A stretch of 64,000 nt of DNA, from contig NZ_JBHTLM010000006.1 in assembly GCF_042678945.1 (NCBI RefSeq), forward strand, positions 193,958 to 257,957. Reading direction: 5' to 3'. The number at the start of each line of letters is the position of its first letter. The stretch's first letter is position 1. This document shows, one piece after another, positions 48,562 to 57,118 of the stretch. Under the pieces are notes generated by a model. The model was given only the letters and a program-made list of their open reading frames with translations, did no database searches and was not told the origin of the DNA. This DNA comes from Fontibacillus puldeungensis (GTDB taxonomy: Bacteria > Bacillota > Bacilli > Paenibacillales > Paenibacillaceae). The translations under genes were made by a program, and so were the position numbers.

Positions 48562-51177
48562 CTATACTGGGAATGGGAGCGCTCCGGTTCTTCTTTGATG
48601 ATCCTTTATCCCGTTAATTGCTGCCTCCGCTACTGACTTTTGGCTAATTGTGACGTTGACGTTTTGACCACTCTGTACAGCCCGCAGGATGGAGTTTAGT
48701 ACGCTAACCACTTGCTGTTGGTCATTGTTTCCGCCGATAATCCCTTCTAGCTTTGATAGAGGGGCAATAACTTCTGGATCAGACGCTGCGCCTTTGTTAT
48801 CGCCAACCATAGCAAGTGTAGGTCCATAGGCAAGACCGCCTTTTGCAAGTTTTGGAATGGTCGGGATATTAAAACCAAATGAATCTCCAACGCCTGTAAC
48901 GTCTGATACCCAATCAGGAATATCAATTTTAATCCTGTTAAGTTGCCGAATCATGAAGTTAAGAGCATCAATAATGAGATTTACTGCTCCTTTAAATATC
49001 CCGGCAAGTGAATCGCCTATGCCCTCGAAGAATGTTTTTATACCATTCCAAGCTTTCTTCCAGTCCCCTGTAAATACACCAGAAACGAAGTCGACAATGC
49101 CACCCAACGATTTCATTATGCCTTTGGCTGCGTCGGATATAACGCCAACAACCGTTCCTATCACATCACCCACAAGCGAGAAGATATTAGAAAATGTTGG
49201 GCCTAACGTCTTAGTCAACCAGTTAGCGATTGGCATGATAAACTTGTTGAAGATATCTGTCGCCCCTGTAGTCAACTTGCCGACAAATGTTGTTACTTCA
49301 TCAACAACACCTTTTAAGTGCTTATCCCAAAGCCATTTCAGATTTTCTAGCATATTGTCTATAAATGGCTTAAGCGTTACGTTGAATAAATTAGTCCATA
49401 ACTCTTTAATTTTGTCTAAGGCTGTTTTGATATTATCTTGTATCTTTTTGCCCCACTCATCCCATTTTTTAAAGATAATATCTAAATAATCTTGTACAAT
49501 TTGAGAGAGTTGTTTTAAAGCCGGATCGGCTGCGCCCGTCCATAGATCGTCAAATATTTGCTTAACAAGATCAAAGAGTTTTCCAAAAATCTCTTGTGCG
49601 CCCATCAGAAAATCCGTTAGGCGAGGCAATCCGTCCGTTACAAACTTACTCAGTATTGGGAATGCAAACTCCCAAATGGTAGATACTACATTTTTGATGC
49701 TATCGCCAAGCCCTGCAATGATGTGCCCACCAAGCTCAACGCCTTGCTGCCATAGCGGGATTAGCTTGGTTTGAAACCAACTTGCAAGCGGTACGCCAAG
49801 TGTCATAATGTCGGAGAACATTTTTTGAAACAACGTTTTCCAATTGGCTAGAACCGGTTGTATTTCGCCCCATGCCTTTTGAAATGAAGGCGATAGACTC
49901 GAAACAACAAAGTCCCAAACGTCTTTAATAGACTTGAAGGCGGTTTCGAATGCCGCACGCACCGCATCTGCCATCGCTTTGGCTTTGCTCGATACATCAA
50001 TCATGCCGTCATTCATGTTACTAAATAGGCCATCTGTAGGAATAGGTGCTACAGCTCCACCAGACGCGTCAGGGGCCTTATTATCAGCGCCGCCAGATGA
50101 GTCCTTGCCGCCGATCAAGTTCAATTGGTCAAAGCTTGCCGCTGCTCCCTTGGCTTTTTTACCTGCCTTTTTAGCTTTGTCCCCAGCATCTTTATAAGCG
50201 TCACCTAATCCACCTACAGCAGCGGTCTGCGTTGTTGTGGCTTTGGTTTGGGCTTGTTGCGACTTAACTGATCCGCCAAATAATGCCGTTGTAAACTGAG
50301 CTATAAAGTTCATGACAGTTGCTAAAGCTGTTGCAAAACGAATAAGTGCTGGCAAAATTGCGTTGTAGATCGGTAAAAATGCTTGACCTAATGCCAGTCT
50401 AACGTTTTTGAGTTGTGCTACTAATTGCTGTTGCCGTGATATGGTGTTATTTGCTATTTGGTCGCCGTATTTTTGCTGGGCTTGTTCCAAAATCGCCATC
50501 AAACGAATTTGCTGCTGCGTCTGGAAATTGAGCTGCTCCCAATGCTTACCGTTTGCAAACTGTTTAAAAGCGTTGGTTGATTCGATCATAGCGACATTGA
50601 CGTTAATCCCCAAATCCTCAATCGCCTCTGTGTTACCCAATAAACCAGATCGGATACGTTCCATAGTATCATCCATGGTTCTACCCGTTGCAGCAGCTAC
50701 CACGGCAGATGCTTGAAGCAGCTCTTTGGTTCGCTCTGTGGTTTCGGCGGTTCCTTTAGAAAATGAGCTTAACAGGTTAGAGTAAACAGCCCCGTATTTC
50801 ATGACTTCGAGCTTAGACATGCCAAACGCCGAAGCGTTATCCTTGGCCCAATCCCGAAACGCTTGAGCGCTCGTCCCCATAGTCCGGTTGATCTGCATAA
50901 TAGATGCCTCATACTGCATCGCATCATTTACAGCGCTTTTAATACCTGCGCCTATGCCGATAGATGCTATGGCTGCGGCAATCCCCTTAACATAGCCGGA
51001 CATGTTCGAACGAAAGGTACCCATTTGTTTCTCAGTCTTTGCGATTTCCTTGCGCAAGCCAGAAAAATTAGCTTTAGTCTGAAATGAGGAAATATCCTTC
51101 TTGGCCTTTTGCATCTCTTTCCGCATTCCCGAAAAGTCGGCCCCAGCGCGTACCATGAGGTTTTTTACTACTGCCAT
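48562..51177 (-). CDS. Tape measure protein
   Basis: An 871-residue protein. A long coiled coil near the N terminus (MRKEMQKAKKDISSFQTKAN, LRKEIAKTEKQMG) leads to hydrophobic helices (GIAAAIASIGIGAGI and a central LIRFATALATVMNFIAQF). A tryptophan-rich alpha-solenoid occupies residues 400-720, with a glycine-rich C terminus. At the usual 1.5 angstrom per residue this predicts a tail of about 130 nm. GGGGGTG precedes the ATG. Confidence 0.9.
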   Translation of the reverse strand: MAVVKNLMVRAGADFSGMRKEMQKAKKDISSFQTKANFSGLRKEIAKTEKQMGTFRSNMSGYVKGIAAAIASIGIGAGIKSAVNDAMQYEASIMQINRTMGTSAQAFRDWAKDNASAFGMSKLEVMKYGAVYSNLLSSFSKGTAETTERTKELLQASAVVAAATGRTMDDTMERIRSGLLGNTEAIEDLGINVNVAMIESTNAFKQFANGKHWEQLNFQTQQQIRLMAILEQAQQKYGDQIANNTISRQQQLVAQLKNVRLALGQAFLPIYNAILPALIRFATALATVMNFIAQFTTALFGGSVKSQQAQTKATTTQTAAVGGLGDAYKDAGDKAKKAGKKAKGAAASFDQLNLIGGKDSSGGADNKAPDASGGAVAPIPTDGLFSNMNDGMIDVSSKAKAMADAVRAAFETAFKSIKDVWDFVVSSLSPSFQKAWGEIQPVLANWKTLFQKMFSDIMTLGVPLASWFQTKLIPLWQQGVELGGHIIAGLGDSIKNVVSTIWEFAFPILSKFVTDGLPRLTDFLMGAQEIFGKLFDLVKQIFDDLWTGAADPALKQLSQIVQDYLDIIFKKWDEWGKKIQDNIKTALDKIKELWTNLFNVTLKPFIDNMLENLKWLWDKHLKGVVDEVTTFVGKLTTGATDIFNKFIMPIANWLTKTLGPTFSNIFSLVGDVIGTVVGVISDAAKGIMKSLGGIVDFVSGVFTGDWKKAWNGIKTFFEGIGDSLAGIFKGAVNLIIDALNFMIRQLNRIKIDIPDWVSDVTGVGDSFGFNIPTIPKLAKGGLAYGPTLAMVGDNKGAASDPEVIAPLSKLEGIIGGNNDQQQVVSVLNSILRAVQSGQNVNVTISQKSVAEAAINGIKDHQRRTGALPFPV

Positions 51178-51212
51178 CTATTCACCCCCCTTGCGCACAA
51201 AAAAAAGAACGA

Positions 51213-51572
51213 CTATAAGCCGCCCTCATCTTGTTTATTTACTACCGATCCTCCAAATTTGGCGTTTAACATTTGCACCATTTTAAGCATCTGCTCCGGT
51301 GTTTGCGCTTTTGGCTTTTCTTGCTCAACAACTTTATTCCATGCTGGCATCCGCTTTGCCCTCATCCATCCTGCGTTAAGATAAGCTAAAGCCAACCCAT
51401 TGTTATCATCGCGCTTTTGCCGCTCGTTATATGCTTTTATGTGCATGTTAAGCTCATGCGGAGTGATCTCGTTATACTCTGATATGCTTAGCCCCACCCG
51501 CAGCGCCGCCATCATGGAGTCTTGCCAGTCAAATTTTGAGCTTGTGCCGGACTCTACTCCGGCTTCTCCTGG
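51213..51572 (-). CDS. Tail assembly chaperone, frameshifted C-terminal part (T)
   Basis: The -1 frame relative to the upstream chaperone is open from 51572 to the stop at 51213, adding 119 residues (PGEAGVESGTSSKFDWQDSM onward). It includes the tryptophan motif GWMRAKRMPAWNKVVEQEK. It is translated as a fusion with the G part through the slippery site at 51572-51578. A free start at 51515 has no good ribosome binding site, which supports the fusion. Confidence 0.8.
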   Translation of the reverse strand, partial: PGEAGVESGTSSKFDWQDSMMAALRVGLSISEYNEITPHELNMHIKAYNERQKRDDNNGLALAYLNAGWMRAKRMPAWNKVVEQEKPKAQTPEQMLKMVQMLNAKFGGSVVNKQDEGGL

Positions 51573-51898
51573 TTTCCCTCCGTACCGCCTAGTGATCCAA
51601 AAGCAATGCTAAGAGCTTCTTGCATTTTTTGAATATAGTGCGATACTGACGGAGCCTGATCCAGCAAATCTTCCATTTCTTCAAGTTTTAAAGTCTCGCC
51701 GTGCTGTTTGGCATCGTATAAAAGCCCACAGTACATGATTTTTTCAATTTCGCCCAAATCGATATTATCAAGGTCAAAGGCATCAATATCTTTCCCCGTC
51801 AAAGCTAGAATCTGCTTTAGCGCTTTATGACCAAATCTCAATTCGCGCGGACGATCCAATTCAATCATTACAACATCGTTTCTTGATTCGTTTGTCAT
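51554..51898 (-). CDS. Tail assembly chaperone G
   Basis: A 114-residue acidic protein (IELDRPRELRFGHKALKQIL then DIDAFDLDNIDLGEIEKIM). The position between tail tube and tape measure and the programmed frameshift at residue 109 identify it as the lambda-gpG-like chaperone. It coats the tape measure during tail assembly and is not in the virion. Confidence 0.82.
   Translation of the reverse strand: MTNESRNDVVMIELDRPRELRFGHKALKQILALTGKDIDAFDLDNIDLGEIEKIMYCGLLYDAKQHGETLKLEEMEDLLDQAPSVSHYIQKMQEALSIAFGSLGGTEGNQEKPE
51572..51578 (-). promoter_or_regulatory. Programmed -1 ribosomal frameshift site
   Basis: The heptamer GGGAAAC lies in the exact G_GGA_AAC register of the G frame, five codons before its stop. 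A slip gives GGG-AAA and continues in the open T frame, yielding a 228-residue fusion. This matches the X_XXY_YYZ rule and the known position in siphovirus tail genes. Confidence 0.85.
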
Positions 51899-51958
51899 TT
51901 TATTACCTCCAAATATTAATAAGCCGGAGCAATCGCCCCGGCATCGATTATGGTATTA

Positions 51959-52372
51959 TTACGGTGCAGGTGTAGGTAGTACCAATGTTGGTTTGCCAGA
52001 TACCTTTAGAGTTGCTTCAAAACTTACCGCCTCTTCAAGCTCGGCACCTGTTGAAAATCCAGTGACTACTGCGTTAAATGTCCAACTCGCCCCGAGCGCT
52101 GTTGGGAACTCGATGCCGCAAGGAACTGTAGCTCCAGATTCAAAGGCCGCATATACAGCAGCTTGACCGGGATCACCGGGATTAAAAAAGCCGCTCAGTG
52201 ATACTTCACCACCATCCTTAAATCCGCCGATAAATTGTCTGTAACCCCCGTCAGAGTCTAAGCTTGTCACGTCGATATTATCAGCAGACAGTTCCAGACC
52301 GCCGATTGAGGTCAATTCAGCGACATATTTTGTGTCAAATTTCAACTTAGTGCCTACCGCTCTGTTAGCCAA
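51959..52372 (-). CDS. Major tail tube protein
   Basis: A 137-residue beta-rich protein. The TTG at 52372 is preferred because GAGGAG ends about ten bases before it; longer in-frame starts lie inside the previous gene. YVAELTSIGGLELSADNIDV and GEVSLSGFFNPGDPGQAAVY are typical of the phage tail tube/lambda gpV-like fold. A GC-rich hairpin (about 51923-51942) lies downstream and may reduce chaperone transcription. Confidence 0.85.
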   Translation of the reverse strand: MANRAVGTKLKFDTKYVAELTSIGGLELSADNIDVTSLDSDGGYRQFIGGFKDGGEVSLSGFFNPGDPGQAAVYAAFESGATVPCGIEFPTALGASWTFNAVVTGFSTGAELEEAVSFEATLKVSGKPTLVLPTPAP

Positions 52373-52766
52373 TTTGTTCACTCTCCTCGTAATAAACTGT
52401 AAATTCAATCACGCACCTGAATAGCTTAGGTTCTTCTTCCCAAAGCTCTACAGGAGCTTCGTATGTCAATTCATCAATGAATGGGCCGCCAGTGCCGATC
52501 ACTCGCCCTTCAAAGCTAACAAGTTTGTTTATTGCCGCTTTGGTGAGTTGCTTCAACTGTTTGTACTTGCTGGCGATGATGTTTAGCGTTACATCGGCTC
52601 TCAGGCTGCCTAGATAGCCGTTTGTCAGCACTTTGTAGCGGATTCCTTCAGACGACAAATAAACCGCATACGGAGCAGTCTTGCCGGGGCTAAATCCGGG
52701 ATATACTTTCCCACTCAGCCCAGCTATACTTTCTATTTCCACGCTTAAGGCTTCTTCAAAGTCCAA
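52365..52766 (-). CDS. Head-tail completion protein (DUF3168-like)
   Basis: A 133-residue protein (DFEEALSVEIESIAGLSGKV then YPGFSPGKTAPYAVYLSSEG) of the tail terminator type, as in lambda gpU or SPP1 gp17. It lies between gp10-like and tail tube genes, where the tail completion protein normally is. It overlaps the tube gene by eight bases. Confidence 0.75.
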   Translation of the reverse strand: MDFEEALSVEIESIAGLSGKVYPGFSPGKTAPYAVYLSSEGIRYKVLTNGYLGSLRADVTLNIIASKYKQLKQLTKAAINKLVSFEGRVIGTGGPFIDELTYEAPVELWEEEPKLFRCVIEFTVYYEESEQIG

Positions 52767-52771
52767 TCACA

Positions 52772-53215
52772 TCACCCCTCTAAAGCCTTATCAATAGCTT
52801 TGCCAGCAACTTCAACAATCTTTGATTCAATGGCCCGAGCATTTTCGGTGATTGACTTTCTTAAAAAATGATAGCCCGGGACATATCCACCGTCAGCGGT
52901 CATAAATCCGTATTCTTGTGAAGCCGGGTAATAGGATCTTTTACCATCTTTGGACGTTTTGACAAACACATCGTTTTTCTTCGGGTCCATCATAACGTCA
53001 TATACCTTTTTCCCGGGCTTTACTTTACGTTCGCCTTTCAAAATAATGCCGCCCTTTAACGCCCCGGTGTCTACTGGCGCTTCGCTTCTAGCAGCCTTCA
53101 AAGCTATGCTTGCCCCTGCTCTTGCCGACTTCGTAGCTACTGATTGCGGCACTTTCCCGAGCTTGTTCATAGCTCGTTCAAGCTCTTTTAGTCCCTCAAT
53201 CTTATCCCGTGCCAT
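52772..53215 (-). CDS. HK97 gp10-like head-tail joining protein
   Basis: A 147-residue protein from the ATG at 53215, which has GGAGGTG upstream. It opens IEGLKELERAMNKLGKVPQS. SARAGASIALKAARSEAPVD and TGALKGGIILKG are the classic HK97-gp10 signature. It helps join tail and connector. Confidence 0.88.
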   Translation of the reverse strand: MARDKIEGLKELERAMNKLGKVPQSVATKSARAGASIALKAARSEAPVDTGALKGGIILKGERKVKPGKKVYDVMMDPKKNDVFVKTSKDGKRSYYPASQEYGFMTADGGYVPGYHFLRKSITENARAIESKIVEVAGKAIDKALEG

Positions 53216-53537
53216 CTGTCTGCACCTCCATTGGATAAATGGAGCAAACAAGCTCTATGCGCTCGCCATTGGCTGAGTATGTGCGGACTATACGATAGTA
53301 TTTTTCTCCGTATTTAACTTTCAGTTCGTCAGCATAGTCGCCAACCATGACTTCAAAAACAATATCCGGTTTGATTCCTGCTGCCATTGCTTGATAAAAT
53401 TCGGTTTGCCTTACTGATTTTTTATTTGCAAAAACAGTACGGGGAGTACCGTCTTGCTCGGTTTCCTCCCCGTATGAATCTCTTGCAACCATGACAGGTA
53501 TAAGGTCAATCACATCACGCCATAACACTAACATCAC
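53202..53537 (-). CDS. Head closure protein (SPP1 gp16-like)
   Basis: A 111-residue beta-barrel-type protein. KKSVRQTEFYQAMAAGIKPD and GEKYYRIVRTYSANGERIEL match the phage head-tail adaptor/stopper family that plugs the portal after packaging. It overlaps both neighbours by several bases. Confidence 0.82.
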   Translation of the reverse strand: MMLVLWRDVIDLIPVMVARDSYGEETEQDGTPRTVFANKKSVRQTEFYQAMAAGIKPDIVFEVMVGDYADELKVKYGEKYYRIVRTYSANGERIELVCSIYPMEVQTDGTG

Positions 53538-53817
53538 CTACCGTATACTCTGCCGATAGTGTCAAGTGAGTTTTAATCATCTTGTACGACTCTTGCAGTT
53601 TCTCGGCATCTGGATTATCAAATCCGAAGTTGGCTTTGCAATAAACCGTAACGGCGCGAATGATTAATGGATCAGTTTCGCTTATTGCCTTTTCTCCCAT
53701 GACACCAGACAGTTTTAAATCCTGCTGCGCCGCAGAAATAAGGTCTGATATTTCCTCATCAAAAGCAATGGAGGAAACTCTTAGCGCCTTTTTGATCTTT
53801 TCAAGGAGCATGATCAT
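53515..53817 (-). CDS. Head-tail connector (HK97 gp6-like)
   Basis: A 100-residue all-helical protein: LLEKIKKALRVSSIAFDEEI, then LISAAQQDLKLSGV and AVTVYCKANFGFDNPDAEKL. This is the gp6/SPP1 gp15 connector family that forms a ring under the portal. ATG at 53817 overlaps the previous stop (ATGA); another ATG lies six bases later. Confidence 0.85.
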   Translation of the reverse strand: MIMLLEKIKKALRVSSIAFDEEISDLISAAQQDLKLSGVMGEKAISETDPLIIRAVTVYCKANFGFDNPDAEKLQESYKMIKTHLTLSAEYTVGDVSVMA

Positions 53818-53969
53818 TCACCGTCTTTTTTGTCGGCCTTTTCATCGCCTTTCAAAAATCCAAGCTTGATCAACTCGCCAGCACGTTTTGCATCACATTC
53901 AAATGAAGAACCGGCAACGAAGATGCTGCCGGTCTTTTTATCTTGGAACTCTTTAATTACTTCATACAT
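53814..53969 (-). CDS. Small phage head protein (51 aa)
   Basis: A 51-residue protein between capsid and connector (YEVIKEFQDKKTGSIFVAGS then FECDAKRAGELIKLGFLKGD). It ends in a lysine/aspartate tail. Its size and position fit the short Rho-N-like or SAP-like proteins found next to HK97 capsid genes; KRAGELIKLGF resembles such a helix-loop-helix. It overlaps the connector gene by four bases. Confidence 0.65.
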   Translation of the reverse strand: MYEVIKEFQDKKTGSIFVAGSSFECDAKRAGELIKLGFLKGDEKADKKDGE

Positions 53970-53982
53970 AGGTTAGCCCTCC

Positions 53983-55236
53983 TTAAGCTGTAGGAATGTC
54001 TCGGATCAAAGCAAATGCTTTCGTATCCAAAACAGCCCCGTCAACGATGGTATAAGCTGCATAATCAACCGTTCTAGCTTTAACATGTTCTTCGGTGGCA
54101 ACGCTCATAGGCTCGTTCGTATTCATGATGTAACCAGCACTTGCATTACCAATAAGAATGTTGTTTTTGCTTAGTCCAGCGTCTGGTTTAACAACCATGC
54201 CGAACATTCGGCCTACACCGCCGCTTGTTACATCAGGGATAAACAATGGGCGCCCGTTATCATCGGTAAGGTTAGCGAGTTGCGTCCAGATAGTCGCGTT
54301 ATTCGCATAAATAGCGGCACCTCCAAGGTAAGAAGAGTGGATTTTTGCGATTGCTTCCGTTACCTTCTTGTAAGTTAAAGGCACCGGAGTTGTGGCGTTA
54401 TCTGGATCGTAAGTCACTACTTGCGGCGTTCCAGACTCGGCAAGCAAAGCAGTTTCTACGCCTTCCGGTTCTCTTGGGGATGCACTCGCGCCTTTACCAG
54501 ATGCAACCGCTTTGCCCAAAGCTACGCCGACACGCTCACCGAGTTCATTGATAATAAATGGAATAAACTCTTCCATTGCCATCGAACGCAATTTCCACGT
54601 GATAGTAATTGCTTTAGCGAGTTCGCAACCACTGAGAGTAATTTCGCCAAAGTTGTTTTGTTCATCAGCAGTTGCAGTAGCTTCGTCATAGAACGCCGCA
54701 TCACCAGCGGCAATACCTGTGTGTTTCTTCATTGTCAGAGTGCCAGAAACACTGAATTTACGTACATCAGCAAGCAATGGGTACATTTCTTCAGCACGTT
54801 TCCAAATGCCAGCTACAACCGTCTCAGGGATTAGAATAGCCGTGTTGGTTGTATCGTGAGTATAAGCATTGCTAAATTCGGTGTTTACCTTATCAAACAA
54901 TTCCTTTTCTATTCCTTCTAGTTTGCCGCCCTGCATGTATTTGGCCCATGCATTTTCATATGCCTTCTTTTCATCGAGCGGTTTAGGTTGGACAATGTTA
55001 TCCACTGGTTTACCTCCTTCAACTGTTACTGATTTGTTTTCAAGTTCCGTTACCTTTGCATTGTCTTTTAGTGCATTAAGGTTTGCGTTAGCCAATGCAA
55101 TTGTTTCCCATTTGTTATCAAGTGTTTTTACCTCGTTCATTTTTGCTTCGGAATCCTCAAATTTCCCTTCGTTAATCAATAATTCTGCCTCGTTCATCAG
55201 CTTTTTACGTTGATTCAAATATTGTTCTTTAGTCAT
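53983..55236 (-). CDS. Major capsid protein, HK97 fold
   Basis: A 417-residue capsid protein. Residues 1-105 are the coiled-coil delta (scaffold) domain (MNEAELLINEGKFEDSEAKM), removed by the prohead protease. The HK97 fold follows with VVAGIWKRAEEMYPLLADVR, the E-loop region and TIWTQLANLTDDNGRPLFIP and ends with AFALIRDIPTA. It directly follows the protease gene with a one-base overlap. Confidence 0.93.
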   Translation of the reverse strand: MTKEQYLNQRKKLMNEAELLINEGKFEDSEAKMNEVKTLDNKWETIALANANLNALKDNAKVTELENKSVTVEGGKPVDNIVQPKPLDEKKAYENAWAKYMQGGKLEGIEKELFDKVNTEFSNAYTHDTTNTAILIPETVVAGIWKRAEEMYPLLADVRKFSVSGTLTMKKHTGIAAGDAAFYDEATATADEQNNFGEITLSGCELAKAITITWKLRSMAMEEFIPFIINELGERVGVALGKAVASGKGASASPREPEGVETALLAESGTPQVVTYDPDNATTPVPLTYKKVTEAIAKIHSSYLGGAAIYANNATIWTQLANLTDDNGRPLFIPDVTSGGVGRMFGMVVKPDAGLSKNNILIGNASAGYIMNTNEPMSVATEEHVKARTVDYAAYTIVDGAVLDTKAFALIRDIPTA

Positions 55237-55943
55237 TACATTTCATCTCCCTTTAGTTTTAATAGGTTCAACCTTGTTTGTTGTCGCGCAAAAATATCCG
55301 TTTTGTTCTCTGTGTTTTTACGAGAACTCAACGGATTTTTAATGGTGTTTCGTATTTTTTCGATAACAGCAGGAGGCAACATTTGTGATTGGTTTAATGA
55401 TGCAACCAACTGATTACCAGTATCAAACATAACCTCATCAGCAAAGCCTTTTTCTTTTGCTTGCTGTGCATTTAGCCACGTTTCTTGATCCATCAAACTT
55501 AATAGTTCATCTTGTGACAATCCCGTTTTAAGAATATAGGCATTTGCAATTGACTTGTTGTAGTTTTTCAGTACTGCCGCTTCATGTTCCAAATCGCGAT
55601 AATCACCGCCAGCGTTGGTAGATACATTGTGTATCATGATTTGAGCGGTTGGGGAAATCTGAACATGATCACCAGCCATAGCGATAACGCTAGCTGCACT
55701 AGCCGCAACACCGACTATTTTGACATTAACTCTTCCGGGGTAACTTTTCAGAGCTGTATAAATTTCTGATCCATCATAGACAGAACCGCCCGGGCTGTTA
55801 ATTTCAACATCAACATTTTCTCCGTTAGCTGCTTCCAGTGATTTTGTCACATCATTTGGTGAAGTTGCATCAATTTCAAACCATTCATAAATCCATTTTG
55901 AATCGTTTGGAACAATAACTCCTTTGATCTTTACCAATGCCAT
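55236..55943 (-). CDS. Clp-type prohead protease
   Basis: A 235-residue ClpP-fold protease. NSPGGSVYDG is the oxyanion region, S82 in GVAASAASV the nucleophile and H105 in MIHNVS the base. It processes the capsid delta domain and portal during head maturation. The C terminus beyond residue 190 is a helical extension. It lies between portal and capsid, as usual. Confidence 0.92.
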   Translation of the reverse strand: MALVKIKGVIVPNDSKWIYEWFEIDATSPNDVTKSLEAANGENVDVEINSPGGSVYDGSEIYTALKSYPGRVNVKIVGVAASAASVIAMAGDHVQISPTAQIMIHNVSTNAGGDYRDLEHEAAVLKNYNKSIANAYILKTGLSQDELLSLMDQETWLNAQQAKEKGFADEVMFDTGNQLVASLNQSQMLPPAVIEKIRNTIKNPLSSRKNTENKTDIFARQQTRLNLLKLKGDEM

Positions 55944-55956
55944 TTAATCACCTCCT

Positions 55957-57105
55957 TTACTCGGTTGTCGGTCTTGTATCTAACCGCCGTATATACTCAT
56001 CCCCACCCTCGCGAGGCGACTTGTTGAATACTTCGCGCACTTCGTTAGGATTGAATATTCCTCTATCAACCAGTTCAACAAGCTTTAATTTAGTTTGCAT
56101 GGAAGCAAAGGTTAGGTTAGACGATTCAAAAATGATTTTGTTTCCAAACCCTCGTTCTCTGCGAGAAAATAACTTTCTTGTGTACTCCCCACTTAGCTGT
56201 ATAATGTCCGGTTCGCAAGCTGATTCGTAGTACGATATCCAATCATCTTCCGTATAATCTCCCATGATGATCTTTTCGTTGGTGTTAAAGAATGAAAGAA
56301 TACGTTTAGTAGTTACGTCCATTTGTTTCTCATTTGGGACGTAATCCTTTGGCTCGACTTGTTTGACATCAGCCTTTGCATCTGTAGCAGCCGCCCCAAC
56401 TGATTCGGATGTTTCAGTATTCATGAAGCTGTCTACAAAATCTTTGGTGTTTTTCTTAATGTCTTCCGGACGTAAAGTTTGATTGAACTTCAACAGCCAG
56501 CGGATAACATTTGAATTTTTAATAGCTTTCACAATGCCTTGATCTGTTGTATTAACGATCTCCATCAGTGGGGCCAATGCTTGCGCTGGTGAATCGCCAA
56601 ATATTTCGTTTTCATTAAAGTCCTTACGCAAATGAATGATGTCCGAATATCTAAAGGTCACAGTTTTACCAGTGCGCAGATTAAAGCGCATATAAAGCGT
56701 TCCTGAATCGTCTTGGAGCGCCTCGGATGAAACGGCTGTAATAGGATATATCTCAGTCGGATATCCATTTTCATCACGGTTAATAAAAGCAAATGCATTG
56801 TTATTAAGTTCAAGCTGCGTGATCACTTTCTCTTGTAACTGTTGGCCCGTCATATATGGATTTGGTTCTTCAAGCAGAAAGCGCATGTACACATCAGGAT
56901 TTACTTTCGTTCCGTCAGGGCCTTGCCGTATATGCTTCGCTACTGCCTTACCAATTGCCCGAGCTTTTGGCCTAATTGCAGCCCTAACAATGTCTGACTT
57001 ATACAAATTGCCGTTCCACGAATAAAACCCGTTGCCATTATCCACAATCATTTGATATTTAGTCACGGTTACGGCCTTGTTCTTCATTCGGTTGAATAAT
57101 CCCAA
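55957..57105 (-). CDS. Portal protein, HK97 family
   Basis: A 382-residue portal. KALARAFGLI-type and PNPYMTGQQLQEKVITQLEL, FGDSPAQALAPLMEIVNTTD and the channel-forming helices are recognisable. The start is TTG at 57105, with AAAGGAGGTGA six bases upstream. Twelve copies form the DNA entry ring. Confidence 0.92.
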   Translation of the reverse strand: MGLFNRMKNKAVTVTKYQMIVDNGNGFYSWNGNLYKSDIVRAAIRPKARAIGKAVAKHIRQGPDGTKVNPDVYMRFLLEEPNPYMTGQQLQEKVITQLELNNNAFAFINRDENGYPTEIYPITAVSSEALQDDSGTLYMRFNLRTGKTVTFRYSDIIHLRKDFNENEIFGDSPAQALAPLMEIVNTTDQGIVKAIKNSNVIRWLLKFNQTLRPEDIKKNTKDFVDSFMNTETSESVGAAATDAKADVKQVEPKDYVPNEKQMDVTTKRILSFFNTNEKIIMGDYTEDDWISYYESACEPDIIQLSGEYTRKLFSRRERGFGNKIIFESSNLTFASMQTKLKLVELVDRGIFNPNEVREVFNKSPREGGDEYIRRLDTRPTTE

Positions 57106-57118
57106 GTTATCACCTCCT

